From Pontiella sulfatireligans (GTDB lineage Bacteria; Verrucomicrobiota; Kiritimatiellia; Kiritimatiellales; Pontiellaceae): DNA of 64,000 nt. Position numbers and translations under genes: made by a program. Location: NCBI RefSeq assembly GCF_900890705.1, contig NZ_CAAHFH010000003.1:186001-250000 (forward strand), in the 5' to 3' direction. The notes beneath the pieces are model-generated. The model ran no database searches. It was not told where the DNA came from and saw only the letters and a list, made by a program, of their open reading frames with translations. Positions 55,450 to 62,945 of this stretch are shown piece after piece; position 1 is the stretch's first letter, and every line of letters starts with the position of its first letter.

Positions 55450-56919
55450 ATGAAACTCACCATCTCCCCCTCCCCCTTGGCCGAGCAGAAAAAAGATGCC
55501 ATCATCATCTTTTTCCAAGGCGCTGACCCCCTGTTGCCCTCCGGCCATGCCGCACTGAAAAAGCTGGTTGCTGCATACGTTAAAAACGCCGCCTTCAAAG
55601 GGCAGGCCGGTCAGACCGCAGTTTTCCCGCTGCCGGAAAAAATGAAGGCGAACCGATTGATCGTTGCCGGACTCGGCGAAGACAAGGATTTCTACAACGG
55701 CCTGCTCGAACAAGCCGCGGCCGCGGCCGTAAAGGCCGGACGCGCCGCCGGCATGAAGTCGTTCGCCATGGCATCAACGATCAAACTCACGGGCGTGTCC
55801 GAAGCCGACTACCAGCTGCTCGCCGGGCGCGGCGCCGCTTGGGGAACCTATGAGTTCTCCACCTTCAAGTCGGACCACAAAAAGAAGCCCGCGGCCTCAC
55901 TGGTTTTTGCCGGCGCCGTAAAGGACCGCACCGCCGTCAAGAATGCCGAAGCGCAAGGCACCGCCCTGCTCGACACCGCCAACGTGGCCAACCTGCCCGG
56001 CAACGAAGCCCCGCCGGCCAAAATCGCCGATTGGGCTAAAGCCATGGCCAAAGCCAACGGGCTATCCTGCCAAGTGCTTGGCAAAGCCGAACTCACAAAA
56101 AAAGGCTGCGGCGGAATCCTATCCGTTGCACAGGGCAGCGCGCAGGATGCAAAAATGATCATTCTCAAGCATGCCGGCACCGACAAAACCGCCAAACCCA
56201 TCGTACTCGTCGGCAAAACCGTCACCTTCGACAGCGGAGGCATTTCGCTCAAACCCGGCAAAGGCATGGGCTGGATGCGCTACGATAAATGCGGAGGCAT
56301 GGCCGTCCTCACCGCCATGCAGATGATTGCCCGCATGAACGTGAAGACGCCCGTGGTCGGCATCCTCGGCGCAGCCGAAAACATGCCCGGCTCGCGGGCC
56401 ACCCGCCCCGGCGACATCATCAAAGCCTACAATGGCAAAACCATTGAAGTGCTTAACACTGATGCCGAAGGCCGCCTCGTACTGGCCGATGCCCTCGGAC
56501 TAGCCGCCGAAATGAAGCCCGCAGCCATCGTCGATCTCGCCACGCTGACCGGCGCCGTGATCGTCGCCCTCGGCTCCGCCGCCTCCGCCGTGCTCGGCAA
56601 CGACCAAAAACTGATCAACCAACTCGTTTCTTCCGGCACCGAAGCTGGCGAGCGACTCTGGCAGCTGCCGCTCTACAAGGACTATTCCGATGAGATGAAG
56701 TCCGACTTTGCCGACCTCTCCAACCTCGGGAAATCCGGCGGGGCCGGCACCGCCACCGCGGCCGCGTTCCTTCAGGAATTTGTCCCCGACGGCATTCCCT
56801 GGGCACATATCGACATTGCCGGCACGGCCTGGGTAGAATCAGCCAAGCCTTATCAGGACGCCGGCGCAACGCTGTTTGGTTCGCGCCTGCTCGCGCAGTG
56901 GATCAGCGCGCAAGGCTGA
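55450..56919 (+). CDS. pepA: Leucyl aminopeptidase (M17 family)
   Basis: A 489-residue metallo-aminopeptidase that releases N-terminal residues from peptides in the cytoplasm and forms hexamers. The catalytic C-terminal domain has the two-metal site: LVGKTVTFDSGGISLKPGKG, MRYDKCGGMAVL and the M17 signature NTDAEGRLVLADAL. The final part GTEAGERLWQLPLYKDY and WAHIDIAGTAW is also typical. The N-terminal regulatory domain is about 165 residues, normal for PepA. It starts 1 nt after the lipoprotein stop and is followed 3 nt later by the DUF456 gene, so it belongs to one operon. Confidence 0.96.
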   Translation: MKLTISPSPLAEQKKDAIIIFFQGADPLLPSGHAALKKLVAAYVKNAAFKGQAGQTAVFPLPEKMKANRLIVAGLGEDKDFYNGLLEQAAAAAVKAGRAAGMKSFAMASTIKLTGVSEADYQLLAGRGAAWGTYEFSTFKSDHKKKPAASLVFAGAVKDRTAVKNAEAQGTALLDTANVANLPGNEAPPAKIADWAKAMAKANGLSCQVLGKAELTKKGCGGILSVAQGSAQDAKMIILKHAGTDKTAKPIVLVGKTVTFDSGGISLKPGKGMGWMRYDKCGGMAVLTAMQMIARMNVKTPVVGILGAAENMPGSRATRPGDIIKAYNGKTIEVLNTDAEGRLVLADALGLAAEMKPAAIVDLATLTGAVIVALGSAASAVLGNDQKLINQLVSSGTEAGERLWQLPLYKDYSDEMKSDFADLSNLGKSGGAGTATAAAFLQEFVPDGIPWAHIDIAGTAWVESAKPYQDAGATLFGSRLLAQWISAQG

Positions 56920-56922
56920 CGC

Positions 56923-57456
56923 ATGGAAGTCGACTGGCATTCGGTCGGATCGGTCGGCATCTATTCGCTGGCGGGCTTCCTCTGCCTGATTGCCTTCGTG
57001 CTCTCCTGCCTGTCGCTATCCGGCACATGGGTGGTGCTGGGCGCAACCGGACTCGTCGCATGGTCTCGATGGCCGGCGTTCCCCGGCATTGGCACCCTCG
57101 TGGTTTTCCTGCTCCTTTGCATCGCCGTTGAAGTCATCGAAGGACTGGCCGGCGCGTGGGGCGTTCAAAAGCGCGGCGGCTCCAAGGCGGCCGGCTGGGC
57201 GGCGCTCGGCGGAGGCTTTCTCGGCATGATGCTAGGCGGCTTCATTCCTGTCCCGGTCATCGGCAGCCTGCTCGGCATGATAGCCGGAAGCTTTGGATGC
57301 GCCTTTCTGGTGGAGCACGCCAAAATGAAAAAGGCCGGCCACGCCGCGCACGTAGCCACCGGCGCCGTACTGGCACGGCTCGGCGTCATCTTCCTCAAGG
57401 TCGGCGTCACGCTAGCCATGACCTTCGCCCTCGCCATCGGAATTGCTGTCACATGA
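56923..57456 (+). CDS. DUF456 family membrane protein
   Basis: A 177-residue integral membrane protein with several hydrophobic segments: GIYSLAGFLCLIAFVLSCLS, VVFLLLCIAVEVIEGLAGAW, the Gly-rich pair GGGFLGMMLGGFIPVPVIGS and LGMIAGSFGCAFLVE, and a last helix near the C-terminus (VGVTLAMTFALAIGIAV). The GxxxG-rich pattern around the conserved PVPVIG is the DUF456 hallmark. The function is unknown. The ATG at 56923 is 3 nt after pepA; its own stop overlaps the next start in ATGA. Confidence 0.86.
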   Translation: MEVDWHSVGSVGIYSLAGFLCLIAFVLSCLSLSGTWVVLGATGLVAWSRWPAFPGIGTLVVFLLLCIAVEVIEGLAGAWGVQKRGGSKAAGWAALGGGFLGMMLGGFIPVPVIGSLLGMIAGSFGCAFLVEHAKMKKAGHAAHVATGAVLARLGVIFLKVGVTLAMTFALAIGIAVT

Positions 57457-58532
57457 AAAAGATCGCATACTACATCACCGCCCACGGCTACGGGCACGGA
57501 ACCCGCTCGTGCGACATCCTCAACGCGTTGCAGGCCGCCGCGCCGGACGTTTCAATCATCATCAAAACAGATCTCCCAGTCGACTTCATCGCCAGCCGAA
57601 TTACGCACGGCATCGAGCATCGGTGCGGCGCGTTCGACGTCGGCCTCATCCAACAGGATTCGATCCAGATTGACCTCGAAGCCTCGATCGAAGCCATCGA
57701 GACCCTTTATAAACGGGAAGAGGAACTCATTGCCCAAGAGATGGCGTTTCTACAGGAGGAAAACGTGGGCGTGGTCGTAGCCGACATCCCTGCCATTCCG
57801 CTGGCCGCAGCGCAGCGGGCCGGCATTCCAAACATTGCAACCGGCAACTTTGGATGGGACTGGATCTACTCCGAATTCATCGGTCATGATCCGCGCTGGC
57901 AAATCTATGTCGATAAGTTCCGCGCCGTCTATGAACGCACCGACCTGCTGATGCGCCAGCCGTTCGCTGAACCCATGTCGGCCTTCCCCAATCAAATTGA
58001 TTTGCCGCTGCTCGCCAAGCCCGGCATCAACCGGCGGAGCGAACTGTCCCAAGCCGCCGGCGCCGATCCAGAGAAACAGTGGGTGCTGCTTTCGTTCACC
58101 ACGCTTAACCTCGACGCCCATGCATTGGAAAATCTGTCACACCTGCGCAGGTGTGACGTTTTTGCGGTGGAACCACTGGAATGGCCGGGCTCGGTTGTGC
58201 GCACCATCTCGCGCTCTACCGCCTCGTTTGCCGACGTGCTGGCTTCAATGGATTGCGTAGTCACCAAGCCCGGCTTCGGGATCGTTTCCGAGTGCATTGC
58301 CAACGACAAACCCATCATCTACGCCGACCGCGAAAACTTCCGGGAATATCCGGTGCTGGTGGAAAGCATCGAGCACTATTGCCGCAACGCCTTTATTCCG
58401 ACAACCGACCTTTATGCCGGAAACCTTGGGCGCGCCCTGGAACAGGCCGAAAAGGCAACGGCCCCGCCGGAACAAATGCCGCGTGGCGGAGCAGAGATCG
58501 CCGCCCGGCACATTCTCGAACGGCTGGGTTAG
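57453..58532 (+). CDS. GT-B glycosyltransferase-like protein (L-arabinokinase N-domain type)
   Basis: A 359-residue soluble protein of the MurG/GT28-like fold. The N-terminal strand-loop AYYITAHGYGHGTRSCDIL is the recognition feature, also seen in the N-terminal domain of plant L-arabinokinases. ADIPAIPLAAAQRAGIPNI and the C-terminal CVVTKPGFGIVSECIANDKP with YADRENFREYP suggest a nucleotide-sugar site. The substrate is unknown, and no kinase domain is attached. Translationally coupled (ATGA) to the DUF456 gene. It faces a convergent PfkB kinase gene about 100 bp away. Confidence 0.75.
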   Translation: MKKIAYYITAHGYGHGTRSCDILNALQAAAPDVSIIIKTDLPVDFIASRITHGIEHRCGAFDVGLIQQDSIQIDLEASIEAIETLYKREEELIAQEMAFLQEENVGVVVADIPAIPLAAAQRAGIPNIATGNFGWDWIYSEFIGHDPRWQIYVDKFRAVYERTDLLMRQPFAEPMSAFPNQIDLPLLAKPGINRRSELSQAAGADPEKQWVLLSFTTLNLDAHALENLSHLRRCDVFAVEPLEWPGSVVRTISRSTASFADVLASMDCVVTKPGFGIVSECIANDKPIIYADRENFREYPVLVESIEHYCRNAFIPTTDLYAGNLGRALEQAEKATAPPEQMPRGGAEIAARHILERLG

Positions 58533-58631
58533 GTTGCGTGGGGCTGGATTCCGGTCCGGCGCCCCTTTGCACGCATGACGCCGGATCGGAATCCGGCCCC
58601 ACAGTAAAAGCCGCACCATTCGTTAACCACC

Positions 58632-59567
58632 CTAGCCTAGCGGCGCCACCCGAACTTGTGCACTCAAGCGCTCAACGTCTTCAAGTTTGAGCATCCCCGA
58701 AACCAAATTCAGCGCATTGGCCGCCCCGCAGGCCATGCCGTTGGTCAGTGCGCCGGAAATATCCGACCCGTTGTTCAATGCCACAGCCATGCCGGCCGTC
58801 ACCGCATCGCCGCTCCCCACAGGATTCACCGCCTCGATCTTCGGCGGAAAAATTTCAAAAGCCCGGGATGAATCCACGAAAAAAGCCGTGCGTCCGCCCC
58901 GCGTGATCAATACGGCCTGTGCGCCGCTGGCAATCAATTCCTTGCACGCCCCCAGCAAATCATCGCCGCCCATCGTCTGCAGCAGCTCCACATCATTAAT
59001 CTTCACCATGAAGGGCTTGTGCTCCAGCGCCAACAACAGCGGCTCACCCGGCGCATCCAAAATCACGCGCCCACCCTGCTCATGAACCATCCTGCAAATT
59101 TGAGCATAGGCATCGACCGGAGCCCCGGCAGGCAGCTTCCCCGAAACGGGAACAATGGCGCCCGTAAGTTCCAATGATTCGAACAGCTTCATCATGTGCC
59201 GCCAATTATCATGGCTAAGCGGCGGCATTTCCTCCACCAACTCCGTCGTTTCCGGATTCCCCGCTTCCACCAGCGTTTGGCATACGCGCGTTTCACCTTC
59301 CACCACGACATGACGGCAGCCAACATCCTCCGTATCGAGCATCTGCCTCAGCAGCGTGCCGTTTGCCCCGCCGACAAATCCGACCAATATCGGACTCCCC
59401 CCTTGCTGCTTCACCATGCGCGCCGTATTAGCCCCCTTGCCACCAATTCCGATGGTGACTTTAGAAGCTCGGTTAACAATGCCTTTTTCAACTTTCGGGA
59501 ATTCAAGAATGCGCTGTACGCACGGCGTAAATCCGCAACAGATAATGGGTTTTGATGATGTCTTCAT
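58632..59567 (-). CDS. PfkB-family sugar kinase, 1-phosphofructokinase-like
   Basis: A ribokinase-fold kinase of about 311 residues. GIGGKGANTARMVKQQGG (PfkB signature 1 region) and INPVGSGDAVTAGMAVALN (signature 2 with the catalytic Asp of GSGD) are present, with ILDAPGEPLLLALEHKPFMV and LITRGGRTAFFVDS between. The order and length suit the 1-phosphofructokinase/tagatose-6-phosphate kinase subgroup (FruK/LacC). There are no PTS genes beside it, so the substrate could be another sugar phosphate, for instance tagatose 6-phosphate from galactan breakdown. Start taken at ATG 59567; an in-frame ATG at 59597 is possible and neither has a clear ribosome-binding site. Confidence 0.88.
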   Translation of the reverse strand: MKTSSKPIICCGFTPCVQRILEFPKVEKGIVNRASKVTIGIGGKGANTARMVKQQGGSPILVGFVGGANGTLLRQMLDTEDVGCRHVVVEGETRVCQTLVEAGNPETTELVEEMPPLSHDNWRHMMKLFESLELTGAIVPVSGKLPAGAPVDAYAQICRMVHEQGGRVILDAPGEPLLLALEHKPFMVKINDVELLQTMGGDDLLGACKELIASGAQAVLITRGGRTAFFVDSSRAFEIFPPKIEAVNPVGSGDAVTAGMAVALNNGSDISGALTNGMACGAANALNLVSGMLKLEDVERLSAQVRVAPLG

Positions 59568-59656
59568 ATGCAAAACATAATAACGCAATTTTTTCATGAA
59601 TTCACAGTAGACAAACCAATTTTTTCGGGTATGTTATTCGCTCCTTTACGGGAAAC

Positions 59657-59741
59657 GGTGGGGTAGCGAAGCGGTCAAACGCAGCAGACTGTAAATCTGC
59701 CCTCTTAGAGTTCGATGGTTCGAATCCATCCCCCACCACCA
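59657..59741 (+). tRNA. tRNA-Tyr (GTA), CCA encoded
   Basis: Acceptor GGTGGGG (59657-59663) pairs with CCCCACC (59731-59737), discriminator A, then encoded CCA. Anticodon GTA at 59691-59693 in the arm GCAGACTGTAAATCTGC; long variable arm as in class II tRNA-Tyr; T arm GATGGTTCGAATCCATC. First of three tRNAs. Confidence 0.96.
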
Positions 59742-59751
59742 CTTTTTTTAG

Positions 59752-59828
59752 GGACGATTAGCTCAGCTGGCTAGAGCACTGCCTTGACATGGCAGGGGTC
59801 GAAGGTTCAAGTCCTTTATCGTCCACCA
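59752..59828 (+). tRNA. tRNA-Val (GAC), CCA encoded
   Basis: Acceptor GGACGAT (59752-59758) pairs with ATCGTCC (59818-59824), discriminator A, then CCA. Anticodon arm CTGCCTTGACATGGCAG with GAC at 59786-59788. Ten bases after the Tyr tRNA. Confidence 0.95.
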
Positions 59829-59836
59829 TTTTTTTG

Positions 59837-59915
<79 letters not shown>

Positions 59916-59960
59916 TTTTTTCCGGCTCTCCCCAAAGACGGGAGCGAGGGCGGATTTTCT

Positions 59961-60254
59961 TTAACCACACATTACGATTACCCGCAACCGGTAATTCGTA
60001 AAATTCCTGAACCCATACGCTCGGCGATGGATCACTTCCATCTTCGTATGGAACCCTTCTGTGATGCCGTTGTTTTTCGTAAACCGCCACATGCAGACGA
60101 TCTCTGAGCTCCAGTTGTCGAGTGTCTCGGCCAAAGTCTCCATAGCCGGGAAGCCGGAGTAGCGCAGCTTCCATATCCAGCCCACCAGTTGCGGGATCAG
60201 TGGCTGGCACAGCTTCTTGGTTCGATGCTTGATGTTCAGCAGAGCACAGAGCAC
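59961..60254 (-). pseudogene. C-terminal remnant of an ISL3-family transposase
   Basis: About 97 codons on the minus strand ending in KNNGITEGFHTKMEVIHRRA and YGFRNFTNYRLRV, the typical C-terminal block of IS204/IS1001/IS1096/IS1165 (ISL3) transposases (N-G-x-x-E-G-x-N/H-x-K...RRAYGFRNFxNYRLR). The catalytic front, including the first two Asp, is missing. It lies directly behind the tRNA-Pro gene, a usual landing zone. No inverted repeats were found. Confidence 0.85.
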
Positions 60255-60260
60255 CTTCTT

Positions 60261-60362
60261 GCGGATAAGGGAATCTACAAAGCCACGATTGGCGACGGGC
60301 CCAAAGCTAAAACTTCGATCATCACACTAAAGGACAAAACCGACTTAAAACTCGTTTACTAA
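60261..60362 (+). pseudogene. Possible C-terminal fragment of an unknown protein
   Basis: A plus-strand frame right at the edge of the ISL3 remnant reads DKGIYKATIGDGPKAKTSII and ends TDLKLVY then TAA at 60360-60362. The composition is protein-like, and the sharp junction with the IS remnant suggests a gene cut by insertion. I do not recognise the family; weakly supported. Confidence 0.3.
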
Positions 60363-60544
60363 CCCAAGCCTAAAACAGGCCTAAAAAAAACGATTCATCT
60401 CTGCACCTTCAATCCAAAGCGACTTCCCAGAAGAAAGGATGCAGGCAGAAGGATTTGAGTTCCCAAAGCAGGAAAAATCATTCTGCCACCCAATTATTCT
60501 GTCTAACCTTTTCGTAAAGATCAGTTAAAAGGATGGATCGCTAA

Positions 60545-60661
60545 TCATACAATGCGAAGCTATTACTGACCGTCAGCGACAGGACTCAGTTCAATGAAGC
60601 GGATGCCGCCGCCCTTGAACTGCAGATTCCGGTTTCCCTGGAAAAAGCCGGACCGCTTTGA
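60545..60661 (+). pseudogene. Possible C-terminal fragment of an unknown protein
   Basis: A short frame of 38 codons with no ATG reads LLLTVSDRTQFNEADAAALE and ends IPVSLEKAGPL then TGA at 60659-60661. It looks like the tail of a real protein rather than random sequence, but the rest is not present upstream. Apart from these fragments and the hairpin at 60761, the 60255-60800 stretch holds nothing. Confidence 0.3.
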
Positions 60662-60760
60662 AGAAGAGCAAAGGTATCCTTAGCGGGGCGTTTTTCTTTT
60701 CAGCATGCTCTAACATGCAACAAAGCTCCGGAGCAATTTCCAGAATTTATTGCTGTCAGA

Positions 60761-60789
60761 GGCTTCGCTGAGAAGCGAGGCCTTTTTTT
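60761..60789 (+). terminator. Intrinsic terminator, rightward
   Basis: GGCTTCGCT (60761-60769), loop GAGA, AGCGAGGCC (60774-60782), then seven T. The stem is 9 bp with one T-G wobble. It terminates plus-strand transcription, which has no intact gene here, so it may be left over from the broken genes upstream; it lies just past the 3' end of nrfA on the other strand. Confidence 0.8.
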
Positions 60790-60800
60790 ATCCAGAGGAG

Positions 60801-62225
60801 CTATTTCAGAAGCTTGAGCGCTTCAACCTGGCCTTGGCGGGCATAGTCGGCCGCTTCGCCGAGGATGCGCGCGGCTTCCTGCGGGGCATGGAAGCCCATC
60901 GAGTTTTCGGCGGCGATGTAGTCCAAGCGCCACTGCGCTTTGCGCTGCAGCTCCAACGCGGGCTTAAGCTGTTCAGGCGTTGCCCCGGCATCCTTGGCGG
61001 TCTGCACGGCGTCAAGCAGATCCATCAGCGCGGCGCCGCCGCGTTGCAGCAGATCAAAGTTTTTCTGCTGGATCGAATCGACGCGCGCCAAAATTTCCGC
61101 CTCGGGAATATGGTGGCAGACCTGGCAGGCGCGGTTGACGTTCAGCAGCGGGCTGCGCACCCAGTGGTCAGAAACCTTGGAAGCGCCGTCACGCATGTAC
61201 GGCATATGGCAGTCGGCGCAGGCCACGCCGCTGCGGGCATGGATGCCTTGGCTCCACAGCTCGAACTCAGGATGCTGCGCCTTGAGGATTTCGGCACCAG
61301 ACTCCTTGTGCTTATAGTCGTAGAAACGCTCGCCTTTAATTTCGGTTTCGTTCCACTCTTTTTCCGCACCATCCATCGTCAAGCCATTGGCCCACGGGAA
61401 GGTGAGCGGCATGCCGCTGGAGCAGTAGTATTCCACGTGGCACTGGCCACACGCAAACGAGCGCATTTCACCGCGGGTGGCATCCACGTTCGGATCGTAC
61501 GGGGTTTTGCGGGATCCCTGCCGCCAAATATCGATCGACGGAATAGCCGGAACCGGCGCATCGGATTCGGCCAGTTTCTGTATGCCGACAATGAATGCCG
61601 GACGTGTTACGCGCAGCGCCATGGAGTCGGGATCGTGGCAATCGACGCAGGATACGGAATGGCCGTGCCCCATGTCGTGCACCATTTTGTTGAGCTCCTG
61701 ATACGACATCTTGTGGGTTTTGTTCATGCCGACGAGCGCATCGCCGTCGCCGAGAGCGCGGTAGACCGGCATAATCGCCGCATGGCAATGCATGCAGGAT
61801 CCGGACTGCGGCTTGCTTAGGCGCTCCGTGCTTTCCTGGTCGGAAAGCATATAGGCATGTCCGCGGCGGTCGCGGTAGTCGATGGAAAAGGCATAGCCGA
61901 GGAACATGCGCTTGAGCCATGGGTCGCGCTCAATCTTTTCTTCCGGCAGGGCTTCGCTGCCGCCATGGCCGCCGAAACGGGTGCGGGTGGAAAGGGCCGT
62001 GCGTTTGTAGGAATCATACTGCTTAGGCCAGTTTTTACCCCACTCGGCAGGATCGGTCGTATCCTCGGTGACCTCCACCAAGCGGACATAAGGGGCTTTG
62101 GCCTCAGCCTTGCGTTCGAAAATGTTCATCAAGAGCGCCAAAACAACCACGACCGCCAAGGCAACCGCGATGATGAGCCCGATCAATATTCCTACACTAC
62201 CTTGTTTTCTGTTCCGTTTATTCAT
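60801..62225 (-). CDS. nrfA: Ammonia-forming cytochrome c nitrite reductase, pentaheme
   Basis: Reduces nitrite to ammonium with six electrons in the periplasm. 474 residues with an N-terminal membrane helix (about 10-33, GILIGLIIAVALAVVVVLAL) that may be a signal anchor. Five haem sites, all CxxCH: 144-148 CMHCH, 193-197 CVDCH, 259-263 CGQCH, 336-340 CADCH, 367-371 CQVCH. The GQCHVEYYC block supplies active-site residues of NrfA. The first haem is CxxCH, not the CxxCK of the E. coli enzyme, as in a known minority group. The ATG at 62225 has AAGGGAA upstream. It overlaps nrfH by 8 nt. It supports ammonification or nitrite detoxification in an anaerobe. Confidence 0.95.
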   Translation of the reverse strand: MNKRNRKQGSVGILIGLIIAVALAVVVVLALLMNIFERKAEAKAPYVRLVEVTEDTTDPAEWGKNWPKQYDSYKRTALSTRTRFGGHGGSEALPEEKIERDPWLKRMFLGYAFSIDYRDRRGHAYMLSDQESTERLSKPQSGSCMHCHAAIMPVYRALGDGDALVGMNKTHKMSYQELNKMVHDMGHGHSVSCVDCHDPDSMALRVTRPAFIVGIQKLAESDAPVPAIPSIDIWRQGSRKTPYDPNVDATRGEMRSFACGQCHVEYYCSSGMPLTFPWANGLTMDGAEKEWNETEIKGERFYDYKHKESGAEILKAQHPEFELWSQGIHARSGVACADCHMPYMRDGASKVSDHWVRSPLLNVNRACQVCHHIPEAEILARVDSIQQKNFDLLQRGGAALMDLLDAVQTAKDAGATPEQLKPALELQRKAQWRLDYIAAENSMGFHAPQEAARILGEAADYARQGQVEALKLLK

Positions 62226-62730
62226 GGCTATTCCCTTCCCTGTTCTCTCCGCGATCCGCACCGCCAATACTCGTTGGCAATGCCCCATGGCCGACCGATG
62301 CATGGCAATGCACGCAACTGACGGCATCTGGATTGGTTATGTCACCTCTAAAAAGCCCGTGCACCATATCCTCATGGCACGACACGCAGTTGTGCTGCAG
62401 AATTTTCTGATTCTTCCCCTTGATCATGATGGGCTCATGAAAATCCTGAAGCGTGAAGCCTTTCGAGTGGTGGTAGCCGTTTTCGGCCTTCGCAATGTAT
62501 TTGGCAATAAAGGTATGGGGCAAGTGGCAATCAACGCAGCCAGCCACAGTGTGGTGGCTGGACTTTTGCCAGGAATCATACTGCGGCGTCATGATGTGGC
62601 AGTTGGCGCAGGCCTTCGGATCTGTGCTGAAATAGGAAAGCCCTTCGGCATAGCGGAACGTGAATGCTCCCGTGCCAACCAAAATGCCGAGAAGCACAGC
62701 CAACGCAATTAACTTTTTATCCAATGCCAT
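62218..62730 (-). CDS. nrfH: NrfH-type tetrahaem quinol dehydrogenase
   Basis: A 170-residue membrane-anchored cytochrome c of the NapC/NirT family that passes electrons from the quinol pool to NrfA. One N-terminal membrane helix (LIALAVLLGILVGTGAF), then four haem motifs: CANCH 41-45, CVDCH 65-69, CVSCH 115-119, CVHCH 139-143. The short C-terminal tail after haem 4 is normal for NrfH. The ATG at 62730 is preceded by GGAGG. Directly upstream of nrfA with overlapping stop and start (ATGAATAA), so the two form a complex in stoichiometric supply. Confidence 0.95.
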   Translation of the reverse strand: MALDKKLIALAVLLGILVGTGAFTFRYAEGLSYFSTDPKACANCHIMTPQYDSWQKSSHHTVAGCVDCHLPHTFIAKYIAKAENGYHHSKGFTLQDFHEPIMIKGKNQKILQHNCVSCHEDMVHGLFRGDITNPDAVSCVHCHASVGHGALPTSIGGADRGENREGNSHE

Positions 62731-62945
62731 CGCTCCTCCGTGCTCCATCCCCTTAAGCCAAACGAGCAATACCCGATAAAAGAACCCGTATTACTGCTGT
62801 ATTGTACCGTGCATGTTTTGAATTCATCTTTGAAGGATAAAATCACTCAAACATCCTAATCGTATTAAATATAAACATCCGTTTCATTCCGGCCCTAATT
62901 GCTGCTTGCTTCCAAACCACGGAAAACGTATGAGAAACAGCCTTT

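Noticed and set aside
60761..60789. Terminator of nrfA
   Set aside because: The T run is on the plus strand only; on the minus strand the hairpin is followed by mixed sequence, so it is oriented for rightward transcription.
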